From contig CAYVFC010000013.1 in the NCBI GenBank assembly GCA_964450715.1, positions 1 to 64,000 of the forward strand: 64,000 nucleotides of DNA, given 5' to 3'. The notes beneath the pieces are model-generated. The model had not been told where the DNA came from. It did not search any database and worked only from the letters and a program-made list of their open reading frames with translations. This DNA is from CAYVFC01 sp964450715 (GTDB taxonomy: Bacteria; Myxococcota_A; Polyangia; Polyangiales; JAFGIB01). Below, one piece after another: positions 46,818 through 56,484 of this stretch; within the stretch, counting starts at the first letter, position 1; the number at the start of each line of letters is the position of its first letter. Both the position numbers and the translations under genes were made by a program.

Positions 46818-48683
46818 TCAGTGGCACACCTTCTTGCGACCGACCCGCAGCTCCAGGTCGTCCAGAGGCACGCGGTGCACGACCGGCCGGCCGTGCGGGC
46901 AGTGACCGGCGAAGTCGGCGACCCGATCCAGGGCGCGCAGCAAGGCCTGGGCTTGCTCCGGGCTGAGCGGATCTCCGGCGCGGATGGCGCCGTGACAGGC
47001 CATGGTGGCCAGGGCGCGGTCGACGCTGTCGGCAAAGGCGCGCTCTCCGCCGCGGCCGATCTCGGTGAGCAGGTCGCGCAGCAACCTTTCCGGAGAAGCG
47101 CGGCCGAGCAGCGCGGGCACCGAACGTACGGCGATGGTGGTGGGGCCGACCGGATCGCAGTCCAGGGCCGCGGCCGTGAGCTCGGCCAGATGCTCCTGCG
47201 CCAGGGCCATCTCCTCGGCCGACAGCTCCACCCGTTCCGGAAAGAGAAGTCGCTGGACGCCTACCGCCCTTTCCGCGTACCCGCGACGCAGCGCGTCGTA
47301 CTTGACCCGCTCGTCCGCCGCGTGCTGGTCGACGATGTACAGCGCGTCGTCTCCCTCGCAGATCAAGAAGAGCTTGCGCACCTGACCCAGCACCCGCAGG
47401 GAGCCGAAGAATCCCGACTCCGGTAACAGAGACACGGTCGCCGCTTCACCGGCGGCCGGAGGCGAGCCCTTCGCGGTCTCGGTATACGGCGAGTATACGG
47501 CCGGAGCGGAAACGCCTTCCGCCGCTTCGCCGGCGAGCCCCCAGGGGTCTTCGGCGGGCGCGGCCCCGGCCGCCGGAACGGCGGGGGTCGGCGCGGCGCC
47601 CGCCTGCTGTCGGTCGGGTCGGCCGCCCGCCGTCCCGCTGCCGCTTCCGCCCAGCCGCTGGGCCCAGTAAGCCGCGCCGCGCGAGGCGGGACCGCTCCAG
47701 GCCGCGGTGCCCAGCCCGCGCGCCAGCATCCGGGTAACCGCGTCGAGCACGCCGTGTGAATCTGCAATACGTATCTCCAGCTTCTGCGGATGCACGTTCA
47801 CGTCCACGCGGGAGGGATCGAGCTGCAGGTGCACGGCGCCGAGGGGATGGCGGCCCGGGGGCAGCACGCTGCCATAGGCGTAGAGCACGGCGCGGGCCAG
47901 AGAGGGGTCGCGCACCGGCCGGTTGTTCACGAACAGGTGCAGGTGGGCGGTGCTGGAGCGCGCCCGCTCGGGCGCCCCGAGCGCAGCGCTGACGCGGACG
48001 CCGTCGCGCTCGGACTCGACGCGTACCAGTTTTTCCTCGGCAAAGATGGCAGCCGCCCGTTCGGCGAAGCCCTCGACCGGCAGGTACTGCGTCGCGCGCT
48101 TGCCGTCCCGCACCAGCTTCAGGCGCAAGCCGGGAAAGGCGAGCGCCGTGCGCAGGCAGGCGGTGGAGATGTGCGAGCTTTCCGTACCGCGCGACTTGAG
48201 GAACTTGCGGCGCGCGGGCACGTTGTAAAACAGATCCCTCACCTCCACCACGGTCCCGGGAGCGCAACCCACCTCGCCGCTTTCGATGCGCTTGCCCCCC
48301 TCGACCACCAGGCGCGATCCGGCCACCCGGTCGCGGGTGCGCGAGGTCAGGGTCAGACGCGACACCGAGGCGATGGAGGGAAGCGCCTCGCCGCGAAAGC
48401 CCAGGGTGCCGATGGAGCAGAGCTCCGGCAGCGCGCGGAGCTTGCTGGTGGCATGGCGCTGCAGCGATAGCGGCGCTTCCTCTTCGGTCATGCCGCAGCC
48501 GTCGTCTGCTACGCGAATCAAGGATACGCCGCCCTCGGCGACCTCGATAGTGACGTTCGAGGCACCGGCGTCTATGGCGTTTTCCACCAGCTCTTTCACC
48601 ACGCTGGCCGGACGCTCGACGACCTCTCCGGCCGCGATCTGATCGACCAGCGCATCCTCGAGTATGTGGATCCGCCCGGGCAC
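46818..48683 (-). CDS. mutL: DNA mismatch repair protein MutL
   Basis: 621 residues from the GTG at 48683, chosen because the conserved N-terminus IHILEDALVDQIAAGEVVER starts right after it. GHKL ATPase motifs: KELVENAIDAGAS, DDGCGM, GFRGEALPSIASV. After a Pro/Ala-rich linker the C-terminal domain has DQHAADERVKYD (the endonuclease motif with final Asp for Glu), ACHGAIRAG and CPHGRPVVHRV, so it is of the nicking MutL type used in organisms without MutH. No clear Shine-Dalgarno site. Divergent from the Ser/Thr kinase gene at 48817. Confidence 0.96.
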   Translation of the reverse strand: MPGRIHILEDALVDQIAAGEVVERPASVVKELVENAIDAGASNVTIEVAEGGVSLIRVADDGCGMTEEEAPLSLQRHATSKLRALPELCSIGTLGFRGEALPSIASVSRLTLTSRTRDRVAGSRLVVEGGKRIESGEVGCAPGTVVEVRDLFYNVPARRKFLKSRGTESSHISTACLRTALAFPGLRLKLVRDGKRATQYLPVEGFAERAAAIFAEEKLVRVESERDGVRVSAALGAPERARSSTAHLHLFVNNRPVRDPSLARAVLYAYGSVLPPGRHPLGAVHLQLDPSRVDVNVHPQKLEIRIADSHGVLDAVTRMLARGLGTAAWSGPASRGAAYWAQRLGGSGSGTAGGRPDRQQAGAAPTPAVPAAGAAPAEDPWGLAGEAAEGVSAPAVYSPYTETAKGSPPAAGEAATVSLLPESGFFGSLRVLGQVRKLFLICEGDDALYIVDQHAADERVKYDALRRGYAERAVGVQRLLFPERVELSAEEMALAQEHLAELTAAALDCDPVGPTTIAVRSVPALLGRASPERLLRDLLTEIGRGGERAFADSVDRALATMACHGAIRAGDPLSPEQAQALLRALDRVADFAGHCPHGRPVVHRVPLDDLELRVGRKKVCH

Positions 48684-48816
48684 GGGAACAAAGTAGCAGT
48701 GCGATTTCGGCCGCGCAATCGAGGGGGCCGGGTGGGGAATTGACCCTGACCGGGGACGGATGGTACCTTCTCCCGGTTTCTCTACCTCCACGCGGTCTGT
48801 TCGCGCGCTCACCGCG

Positions 48817-50790
48817 ATGAAAATCTGCCCGAGTTGCCGCAACGAGTTCGAGCAAGGCGAGCTGTACTGCCCGCTGGACGGCACCCGTCTAGACGCGGCC
48901 GAGGGGGCGAAGAAGGCCGAACCGACGGTGGAGGGGCCGCTTCCGGGTAGAGAAGATACCCCCGCGAGAGAGCAGCTGGCGGGGGACCGGCTGATCGGGA
49001 GTGAGTTGGACGGCCGCTATCTCGTGTTACGGCGTATCGGCGAGGGGGGGATGGGGATCGTCTACGAGGCGGAGCACCTGGTCTTCGAGAAGCGGGTGGC
49101 GCTCAAGGTGCTGCGCGCCGACGTATCGGAACGGCAGAACGCAGTGGAGCGTTTTCGCCGGGAGGCTCGCAGCGCTTCCCGGATAGGCCATCCCAATATC
49201 GTCGAGGTTTTCGACTTCGGCGAAACGCCTTCCGGCGCGAGCTACTACGCCATGGAGATGCTTCGCGGGGAAGACTTGGGCGATAAGATCTCGAGGGACG
49301 GTTGTCTGCCTCCGGCGCGCGTGGCCGATCTGGCCGCGCAATGCTGCCGGGCGCTGGCCGCGGCCCACGAAAAGGGCATCGTTCACCGGGATATCAAACC
49401 AGAGAATATATTCGTCATAGAGAAGCAGGGCCGGGACTTCGTCAAGATCGTCGACTTCGGTGTGGCCAAGATGAGCGACATCGAGGCGTTGGGCAGCGCC
49501 GGCCGCAAGCTCACCCGCACGGGTATCATCTTCGGAACCCCGCAGTATATGTCGCCCGAGCACGCCAGGGGCAAGGAGCTGGACAGCCGCGTCGATATGT
49601 ATGCGCTCGGTGTCATTCTCTTCGAGGCGCTGACGGGCAAGGTTCCCTATGACGGTGATAACTTCATGCAGGTGCTGTCCAGGCACTGGGGAGAACCGCT
49701 TCCCGAGCTGCAGGAGGTCGAACCAAAGCTGCGGATCAGCGAGGAGCTGGCCGCGGTTGTCTACCGGGCGCTCGATAAGGACCGCGATCGGCGTTTCGCC
49801 TCCATGGCGGAGATGGCGGAAGCGCTCGAGTCGGTGCCGGAGCTGAAGGCCGACAAGGCGCTGCCGGTAACAAAAGCAAAACCGGTCGCGCCGCAGGCAG
49901 CAGCGGAGAACGCGGAGGTACCGGGGGGCTCGTCGGGATCGGGGGTAGCGGTAGGTACGGCGTCGGGCGAACCGGTGGCTTACGGTACCGGCGCGCTTGA
50001 AGCGCCGGTATCAAATAGGGCGGGTGGCTTGCTCAAGCCGGCTTTGCGGTCGAGGACGGACGATGACACGGTACGGACGCGGGTGTACCGGCGCGGGCGT
50101 TGGGCGGTGCTTGTCGGCATCGTGTCCGGCCGCATCGTCAGGCTGTCGGCGGTAGCGGGTCTGCTCGCGCTGTTGGCGGCCGCCGGGGTGCTGGCCGCGC
50201 GCGCCGGATTGCCCGCCAGCCCGGCAGGGCAGGAGCAGCAGCGGCCCGACCTGGGCAGCGGACCGTTCGCGGTCGACGCGACCGGTGAGCTTGCTTCGGC
50301 GGTCCCGGACCGATTGCAGATCCCCGCACCGGCCCTGTCCGGCGGCCGGCGACGCGAACCCAAGGCGGAAGGCGCCGTCGAAGCGCCTCGCGGACCCGAG
50401 CCCGAGGCGGAGATGGCGCTCGCCAGCCAGGGACGAAGGGAGACGAACGGCGAGCAGGCGCGGAAGGTATCGGTAGAGGTCAGCAGTCGCCCGCCGGGCG
50501 CCGTTCTGTTCGTACGGGGCCGAGGCCGGGTTTGCCCGAGCACTCCCTGCAGCTTCGAGACCACGGCCGGGAAACGCATCGCGCTCCGGGCCACGCGGGG
50601 CCAGTCCACGGCGACCCGCTCGATAACGCCGTCGGCGTCGCGCTCGATCCTGTTAGAGCTCGAACAGAAAGAGGCGGCGCTCGACAGCTCGCGTCAGCAG
50701 GCCGCCCGCGCCACGCCGGATCGTGCGCCGCGGCAGGGCGAGCCCGAGTCGGCAGCCGGGGAGCTGAAGGTCCCGGCCATCTTCCGGTAG
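48817..50790 (+). CDS. Ser/Thr protein kinase with N-terminal zinc ribbon and C-terminal PEGA domain
   Basis: 657 residues from the ATG at 48817. N-terminal zinc ribbon MKICPSCRNEFEQGELYCPL, then a kinase domain (about 65-330): glycine loop GEGGMGIVYEA, VALKVL, HRDIKPEN, DFGVAK, GTPQYMSPEHARG. A transmembrane helix lies near 440-465 (LSAVAGLLALLAAAGVLAAR), and the outer part ends in a PEGA domain (VEVSSRPPGAVLFVRG). The layout, with cytoplasmic kinase and periplasmic PEGA, fits envelope sensing. FHA-domain activators in this window are plausible but unproven partners. Confidence 0.93.
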   Translation: MKICPSCRNEFEQGELYCPLDGTRLDAAEGAKKAEPTVEGPLPGREDTPAREQLAGDRLIGSELDGRYLVLRRIGEGGMGIVYEAEHLVFEKRVALKVLRADVSERQNAVERFRREARSASRIGHPNIVEVFDFGETPSGASYYAMEMLRGEDLGDKISRDGCLPPARVADLAAQCCRALAAAHEKGIVHRDIKPENIFVIEKQGRDFVKIVDFGVAKMSDIEALGSAGRKLTRTGIIFGTPQYMSPEHARGKELDSRVDMYALGVILFEALTGKVPYDGDNFMQVLSRHWGEPLPELQEVEPKLRISEELAAVVYRALDKDRDRRFASMAEMAEALESVPELKADKALPVTKAKPVAPQAAAENAEVPGGSSGSGVAVGTASGEPVAYGTGALEAPVSNRAGGLLKPALRSRTDDDTVRTRVYRRGRWAVLVGIVSGRIVRLSAVAGLLALLAAAGVLAARAGLPASPAGQEQQRPDLGSGPFAVDATGELASAVPDRLQIPAPALSGGRRREPKAEGAVEAPRGPEPEAEMALASQGRRETNGEQARKVSVEVSSRPPGAVLFVRGRGRVCPSTPCSFETTAGKRIALRATRGQSTATRSITPSASRSILLELEQKEAALDSSRQQAARATPDRAPRQGEPESAAGELKVPAIFR

Positions 50791-50795
50791 TGGGG

Positions 50796-52337
50796 CTACT
50801 CGAACTTCTCGTAGGGGGAGCTGCCGGAGGTGGTGGGCGGGGGCTTCGGCGCCGGGGTGATCGGTTTCGGCCGCTCGGTCTGTTTTCGCACGACTCGCTT
50901 CCGAGGTGGCCGAGCTTTGGCACGGGGGAGGGCGGATAGCTCGAACAGACGCGCGCCATCGGAGGCGGACACCTCGGCTGCCACCTCCTCGTAGCCCCGC
51001 TTGCTGATACGGATGGTCTTGCGCGCATTGCGCCCGATGACCAGCTGTAGCGGGGTTACACCGATCAACTCTCCATCGCTCCAGACGGTCGCGCCTACGG
51101 GCCTCGTCTCGATAGAGACGAGGGTCTCCTCGGCCTCGGCCTGCTCTCCGACCTCGTCCGCCTCCCCGCTCTGCTCCCCGTGGCGCGGCGTATCCGCTTG
51201 CGCCTGGCGGGCGGCGATCGGAGACTCGTCGGCCGCCGGCCCCGGCGACTGCGACGCCTCGACGACCTGCTCGGATCCGGTTTCCGCCGGTGGTCGTTCC
51301 GGCTTTCCGTCCGAGGAGCTGAACACGGCGAGCGCGGTCAGCAGAAGCCCGAGCGCGGCGCCGCCCGCTATAGAGGCCTTGGCCCAGGTCGGCAGCAGCA
51401 GCAAGCGAGTGATGGCCCTGGGGACTACCCCACTGCCGGCGAAGCGACCGAGCCGTTCGACTTCGGGCAGGCAGGCGGCCAGGGCCCGCTCAAACTCGTC
51501 CGCGTCTTGGAAGCGGAGGATGGGGTTCTTCTGCATCGCCCGGTCCACCACCTTTTCCAGACGCCTGGGGATGGGCCGGTCGGGTCTCGCCCTTCGCACG
51601 GGAACGGGTTTCTCCCGGATATGCTTGGCCATCACCACCACGGCGTCCTCGTCCATGAAGGGCGGTCGGCCGCAGATGAACTCGTACAGGAGCACCCCCA
51701 CCGCGTAGAGGTCGCTACGCGTGTCGAGCTTCTTTCCCTGGGCCTGCTCGGGTGACATGTAGCGGGGCGTACCGAAAACAGTGCCGTCCTGGGTCTCGAA
51801 CTGGTCGAGCTTGTTGTCCCCCTCGATAGACTTGGCAATGCCGAAATCGAGTATCTTGACGATGGGCGCTTTCTCCCCCTCGACCTTGGCCAGAAAGACG
51901 TTGTCCGGCTTCAGGTCGCGGTGGATGATGCCCTTGGCGTGCGCCTCCGAGATGGAGCGCAGGATCTGCTGCACGTACGAGACCGCTTCCCGGATGTCCA
52001 GACAGCCCTCCCGCCGCAGCTTGCGGGTGATAGGCTCGCCCTCCAGGATCTCCATTGCCAGGAAGAGCACGCCCGTCTGGGTAGCGCCGAAGTCGAATAC
52101 CTTGACCGTGTTGGGGTGGTTCAGCGCGCTTACCGCTCGAGCCTCCCGGTGGAAACGGGCCACCGTGTCGTCGGTCCAGTTGATCTCCTTCTTGAGGACC
52201 TTGAGCGCGACCGGACGCCCCAGGCCGATCTGCTCCGCCCGGTACACCGAGCCCATGGCGCCGCCCCCGATACGTTCGGTAATCCGGTAGCGACCGGCCA
52301 CCGAGGCGCCGATCATCATATCGACTTCTTGCGTCAC
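50796..52337 (-). CDS. Ser/Thr protein kinase with C-terminal PEGA domain
   Basis: 513 residues. Kinase domain at about 14-285: GGGAMGSVYRAEQ, VALKVLKKE, HRDLKPDN, DFGIAK, FGTPRYMSPEQAQGK. One transmembrane helix (about 325-345, AGGAALGLLLTALAVF), an acidic linker, and a PEGA domain (VSIETRPVGATVWSDGELIG, TPLQLVIG) followed by a basic Pro-rich tail. The start overlaps the stop of the TPR gene (ATGA, 52334-52337), so the two are coupled. Its stop is five bases from that of the other kinase. Confidence 0.93.
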   Translation of the reverse strand: MTQEVDMMIGASVAGRYRITERIGGGAMGSVYRAEQIGLGRPVALKVLKKEINWTDDTVARFHREARAVSALNHPNTVKVFDFGATQTGVLFLAMEILEGEPITRKLRREGCLDIREAVSYVQQILRSISEAHAKGIIHRDLKPDNVFLAKVEGEKAPIVKILDFGIAKSIEGDNKLDQFETQDGTVFGTPRYMSPEQAQGKKLDTRSDLYAVGVLLYEFICGRPPFMDEDAVVVMAKHIREKPVPVRRARPDRPIPRRLEKVVDRAMQKNPILRFQDADEFERALAACLPEVERLGRFAGSGVVPRAITRLLLLPTWAKASIAGGAALGLLLTALAVFSSSDGKPERPPAETGSEQVVEASQSPGPAADESPIAARQAQADTPRHGEQSGEADEVGEQAEAEETLVSIETRPVGATVWSDGELIGVTPLQLVIGRNARKTIRISKRGYEEVAAEVSASDGARLFELSALPRAKARPPRKRVVRKQTERPKPITPAPKPPPTTSGSSPYEKFE

Positions 52338-53176
52338 AGAGCGCCCTTCACCAGCACGGCCGCGCCGCGACTGCCGAAGGTCACGCCCAGCTTCGGTTCC
52401 CCCTCGGGTTCGAGCTCCGTCTCGCGCATGAAGAATAGCAGCGTCGAACCGACTACCACGCCGGCTCCCACCGCTAGGGCTACGTCGGCGACGATGGCGA
52501 AGGTCTCGGCGTCGGAGATCAGTCGATCGCGGTCGTCGAGCGATCCGTCCGGGCCGAGCACGAATCCGTTGGCCTGGTCCTGCCGATCCAGCGCTAGCAC
52601 GCCCATGACCGCTCCGGTCGTCAGGATGGCGACCCCGGTGGAGGCCGATATCCAGAAGAGTGCGTCGGCCTTGCCGCGCCGCTTGGTCGGCACCGGGGCG
52701 ACCGGCGCCTTTAGACCCCGCTCCTCCTTGACCGCCAGCAAGATCACGTCCTCGCGCGCGCCCTCCAGTCGACGCAGCGCCGCGCGGATCCGCTCGCGTT
52801 CTTCTTTCTCCGACTTCGGCAGCAGCTTGAGATAGCGGTCGTAGTAGGCGATGGCCTCGTCCAGGTTTCCCAGCAGCTCGCTGACCCGCGCCACGTTGTA
52901 GATGAGATTGGGCGAGGCGGGATCCAGCCGCAGCGCGGCTTTCAGGTCGACGATGGCTTCGCGGTAGCGGCCGGCCTCGTAGTGCTCGCGGCCCGAGCGA
53001 TACAGCTCGATGGCCTCCGGGGGCGCCTCCTGCCGTTTCTGCTGCGCCGCGGCGGCGGGCGCGCAGAGCAACAGCGCCGCCGTGACCGCGGCCGTCGTCG
53101 CCCCGCGGATGTACGCGACCGATCCCGCAGGTCCGCGCCGTTCCGCGCCAGCGGGGTATTTCGTTTTCGGAGCCAC
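52334..53176 (-). CDS. TPR protein with signal peptide and two C-terminal membrane helices
   Basis: About 280 residues from the GTG at 53176; a GTG at 53203 is an alternative and the frame is open to 53452 only because it shadows the divergent gene. A signal-like helix (TTAAVTAALLLCAPAAAAQQ) precedes two to three TPRs (AIELYRSGREHYEAGRYREA, PNLIYNVARVSELLGNLDEA). Two hydrophobic segments follow (ALFWISASTGVAILTTGAVM and VADVALAVGAGVVVGSTLLF). Proteins of this plan often sit beside PEGA kinases in myxobacteria and may be their periplasmic partners. Coupled by a 4-base overlap to the kinase. Confidence 0.82.
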   Translation of the reverse strand: MAPKTKYPAGAERRGPAGSVAYIRGATTAAVTAALLLCAPAAAAQQKRQEAPPEAIELYRSGREHYEAGRYREAIVDLKAALRLDPASPNLIYNVARVSELLGNLDEAIAYYDRYLKLLPKSEKEERERIRAALRRLEGAREDVILLAVKEERGLKAPVAPVPTKRRGKADALFWISASTGVAILTTGAVMGVLALDRQDQANGFVLGPDGSLDDRDRLISDAETFAIVADVALAVGAGVVVGSTLLFFMRETELEPEGEPKLGVTFGSRGAAVLVKGAL

Positions 53177-53264
53177 CTCTGCCAACGTACCTTGTCTGTT
53201 CACGGACCGCCAGATTCCTCTTCGCAGCGGCGATTTGCGGCCGTGCCCGGGCCGTGTCCGTGGT

Positions 53265-55796
53265 ATGTGGTCAGATATGTTCCCAGTCAGTCGGAAATTC
53301 CGGGCTCTTCCGGCCGCGTGCCTCGTGGTGCTGCTCGGGACCGTACCCGTCCATGGACAGCTCCACCGGGTGACCGACCCGGTGGTAACTCCGCCCCATG
53401 TCTTGGTGGGCCGCGACGACGCGTTGCTCATCGACGTCAATCCGGCGTCCATAGGCCTGTTACCCTACTGGAGCCTGGCCTATCTACACTCCCAGGTCGA
53501 CGAGCGGGAAAGCTGGCTGGGAACCGGTGACGCCGTGTTCGCCTCGACCCCCCTGCTCTGGGGGCTGGCGGCGGGCGCTTCATTGCAGAGCGTCCGCTCG
53601 GGCGTGCCCGGTAGCCTGGCGTTGGGTCCCGGACGGCTGGGGCGGGGTATGGGGGCGCTCGCCATCGCTTTCGCACCGTCACCTAGCTTTGGCCTGGGAA
53701 TGACCGCCCGTGCACTGTACTCGAGCGATGCCGCCATCGACGGACTGGCCACCGCCGATCTCGGGGTCGTCTGGCGCCCCTCGGCTTGGCTCGGCCTCTC
53801 CCTGGTGGGGCGCGATCTGTTGGCCTCGCGGAGCGGCCTGGGAACCGGCGGGCTACGGCTGGGGCCATCGGCGCTCTTGTCCACGATATTCCGTCCCTTC
53901 GGAACTGCAGATATCGGTCTGGAAGTGGCCGTGGCCGCTGACCACGCGAAACGGGTCGGAGGCCGCGGAGCGCTGTTGATACCCGTACCCTACCTGGGAA
54001 GCGCGTCGGCCGCGCTGGAGGTAGAGAACCTGGCGGAGCGGGACGCGGTCCTGCGGCTGATGGGGGGATTGAGCGTTCACTGGGGCAAGGCCACGGCGGC
54101 AGGCGGGGCGCTCGCGCCTCGCGACTTCGACGGTCAGGTAGGCTGGTACGCCATGGCCGGCGTAACGGGCGCGTCGCGGCCCGGAATCCCGCAGCCGGGC
54201 TGCGCCCTGGAGGTCGAGGTCTCGGATCTCTCGGCCACGGGCATGGCCGAGCTGACCCTGCTCATGGAGCGCGCTGTTTTAGATCCTCGCGTGGCCGGTG
54301 TGGTGTTGCGCCCGCGAACCGGCTCCATGTCCCTGGCGTACGCGCAGGAGGTGCGTAGGCTGATAACGGCCATGCAGAGCGCCGGCAAGCCCGTGCTCTG
54401 CCACCTCGATTCGGCCAGCGGCTCGGAGTTCTACGCCTGCGCGGGCGCCGAGCGGATCGTCATCGATCCGGCGGGGAGCCTGCGGTTGATGGGCACCTCG
54501 CTCAACGTGGTGCTGGTGGGCGACACGTTGCGCAAGATCGGCGTGCGTGCGGATTTCGTGCGCATCGGTCGCTACAAGAGCGCGCCCGAGCAGCTAGAAC
54601 AGAACGCGCTGAGCCAGGCCGCGCGCGAGCAGAACGAGCAGCTGTTGACCGACGTATTCCAACGGCTTACCGGTGATCTGGCCTCTGATCTCGGTATCAA
54701 ACGCCAGCGCGTGATCGAGCTCATGGACGAGGGCCCCCGCTCGGCTCCGCGAGCGCTCAGCGCCGAGCTGGTGGCCGGCACTGCCGACGAGCTGGACCTG
54801 GAAGAGGACCTGCGCCGGACCATAGGTGACTATCCTCTGAAGAGCGAGCTCGGCAAGCGCGCTCCGCGGCGCTGGGGCAACGGTACGCGTATCGCGGTGG
54901 TGATCGTCGATGGCTCCATCGTCGATGGCGACAACGTCGACATCCCGCTGCTCGGCATCCACATGAGCGGTGGCCGCACCATTTCCCGGACCCTGCGCGC
55001 CCTGGCCGCCGATCCGAAGATCGCCGCCATCGTGCTGCGGGTGGACTCGCCGGGCGGCGAGGTGGTGGCCTCCGACCAGATCTGGCGGGCGGTTCGCGCC
55101 GCGAGCGAGCGCAAGCCGGTTGTCGCCTCGCTGGGATCGGTGGCGGCCAGCGGCGGCTACTACGTGGCTTCGGCGGCCGGGGAGATCTGGTCCGATCCCT
55201 CGACGCTCACCGGTTCCATCGGCATCTTCTATGGCAAGATCGACGTGGCGAAGCTGGCCGAGTATATCGGTATCAAAGTAGAGTTCTTCAAGCGCGGACG
55301 ATACGCAGGGGCGGACACCGTCTGGCGCCCCTACACGCCCGGGGAGCGCGCCTTGCTGGCCGAGAGCATTCGCTCCTATTACAGGCTCTTTCTACAGCGG
55401 ATATCCGACGCGCGCGGGCTGTCGGTCCAGCAGGTCGATCGCATCGGTCGCGGTCGCGTCTACTCCGGGGAACGGGCGCTCGAGCAGGGGCTGGTGGACC
55501 ACCTGGGCGGTCTGGCCGCCGCGCTCTCTCGCGCGCGCGCGCTGGCAGGGGTGTCCGACGATACCCCGGCGGTGCTGGTGCCGGAGCGCAAGCCGGACCT
55601 GGTGAGCTGCCTGGCCGAGCAGATGCTCGGCGCGGTCGCGGGCTCGACGCCCTGTTCGGACTCCGCGGCCGCTTCTCTCTCGCCGGTGCTCTCCGGCGAG
55701 GTGTCGAGCGCGCTCGGATTGCTGGTGGCGCTCTACCGCGCCGGGGGCGGCGCGCCGCTGGCCCTGATGCCCCACGTCATCGAGGTACGGTTGTAG
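53265..55796 (+). CDS. sppA: SppA-like signal peptide peptidase fused to a barrel-like N-terminal domain
   Basis: 843 residues from the ATG at 53265 (another at 53277; neither has a clear ribosome site). Signal peptide (LPAACLVVLLGTVPVHG). Residues ~30-310 consist of Gly-rich amphipathic strands (LHRVTDPVVTPP, ALAIAFAPSPSFGLGMTARA, ADIGLEVAVAAD) reminiscent of an outer-membrane beta-barrel of the conserved-hypothetical/PorV kind. Then two S49 modules: the first supplies Lys438 (RIGRYKSAPEQL), the second Ser629 (LGSVAASGGYY), the Ser-Lys dyad of long SppA. The usual N-terminal membrane anchor is absent. It should degrade leftover signal peptides or envelope proteins. Confidence 0.85.
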   Translation: MWSDMFPVSRKFRALPAACLVVLLGTVPVHGQLHRVTDPVVTPPHVLVGRDDALLIDVNPASIGLLPYWSLAYLHSQVDERESWLGTGDAVFASTPLLWGLAAGASLQSVRSGVPGSLALGPGRLGRGMGALAIAFAPSPSFGLGMTARALYSSDAAIDGLATADLGVVWRPSAWLGLSLVGRDLLASRSGLGTGGLRLGPSALLSTIFRPFGTADIGLEVAVAADHAKRVGGRGALLIPVPYLGSASAALEVENLAERDAVLRLMGGLSVHWGKATAAGGALAPRDFDGQVGWYAMAGVTGASRPGIPQPGCALEVEVSDLSATGMAELTLLMERAVLDPRVAGVVLRPRTGSMSLAYAQEVRRLITAMQSAGKPVLCHLDSASGSEFYACAGAERIVIDPAGSLRLMGTSLNVVLVGDTLRKIGVRADFVRIGRYKSAPEQLEQNALSQAAREQNEQLLTDVFQRLTGDLASDLGIKRQRVIELMDEGPRSAPRALSAELVAGTADELDLEEDLRRTIGDYPLKSELGKRAPRRWGNGTRIAVVIVDGSIVDGDNVDIPLLGIHMSGGRTISRTLRALAADPKIAAIVLRVDSPGGEVVASDQIWRAVRAASERKPVVASLGSVAASGGYYVASAAGEIWSDPSTLTGSIGIFYGKIDVAKLAEYIGIKVEFFKRGRYAGADTVWRPYTPGERALLAESIRSYYRLFLQRISDARGLSVQQVDRIGRGRVYSGERALEQGLVDHLGGLAAALSRARALAGVSDDTPAVLVPERKPDLVSCLAEQMLGAVAGSTPCSDSAAASLSPVLSGEVSSALGLLVALYRAGGGAPLALMPHVIEVRL

Positions 55797-55905
55797 CGGT
55801 ATGGTTTCCGTCGCCCGAGACCCGGGCGGCCGGTTGTAGCCGCCCCGACATTCTGCGACGATATCGGGGCAACCGGTTGTCGGGAGATGGACGGAGTCAG
55901 GTGAA

Positions 55906-56484
55906 ATGAGCTCGGAACCCACGAGTCTGGCGCTGGTACTGGTCGGCTTGCTGTTTGCCGCATTCATTCTCTTGAAGCTCTACCGGCCCGCGGTCTCCAG
56001 GACGCCGCAATGGAAAGAGGTGAAGCGGAGCATCGCCGAGGCCAAGAAGCGGGCTCGCGACCGCTCGCTCGGGCCCGCAGAGCGGGCGGCGGCCTGGCGC
56101 GAGGCTGCCGCGGCCGCCCTGGAGGGATTGAAGCATCCCAGCCTGGCCGCGACCTATGCCCGGCGAGCCGAAAGGCTCGACCCGGACGACGAGGAGGCGG
56201 TCGGTCTGCTGGCGGTTTCGCTGCGCCGCGCCGCGCGCTACCGCGCCCTGGAACGATTTCTCTGGCGGAGGCTGGCGGCGTCCGGCGGTGGTGTCGCGGA
56301 TGGCTCCTCCGCAGACGGAGAGGTCGCGCCGGGCAAGCGGGGCGCCGGTTACGACCGGGCCTTTTCCGAGCTGCTCAAGCTCTACGAAGGGCCTCTCAGG
56401 CGGCCGGAGATCGCCGGGGCGTTACGTTCCATGCGCGCGAGTGACCTCCCCGTCCGGGAGTTGCCGGATCAGGGCGGGGTATAG
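55906..56484 (+). CDS. Hypothetical membrane-anchored helical protein
   Basis: 192 residues with AGGTGA before the ATG. One N-terminal transmembrane helix (SLALVLVGLLFAAFILLKLY), then basic and alpha-helical sequence with TPR-like character (AAWREAAAAALEGLKHPSLA, RAERLDPDDEEAVGLLAVSL) and a Gly/Ser linker before a final helix. No family recognised. Its last 16 bases overlap the convergent DUF2235 gene. Confidence 0.75.
   Translation: MSSEPTSLALVLVGLLFAAFILLKLYRPAVSRTPQWKEVKRSIAEAKKRARDRSLGPAERAAAWREAAAAALEGLKHPSLAATYARRAERLDPDDEEAVGLLAVSLRRAARYRALERFLWRRLAASGGGVADGSSADGEVAPGKRGAGYDRAFSELLKLYEGPLRRPEIAGALRSMRASDLPVRELPDQGGV

Noticed and set aside
46819..46836. TGGCAC...TTGC sequence resembling a sigma-54 promoter
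   Set aside because: The GG-GC spacing is one base too long and it lies inside the end of mutL with no gene downstream on that strand.
46799..47035. Longer MiaA starting at 47035
   Set aside because: The extra codons are a shadow of the MutL C-terminus; MiaA homology starts after the ATG at 46798.
52334..53452. Full-length 372-codon version of the TPR protein
   Set aside because: The first ~90 codons lie antisense to the start of the SppA-like gene and are not protein-like; a GTG at 53176 (or 53203) gives a normal signal peptide.
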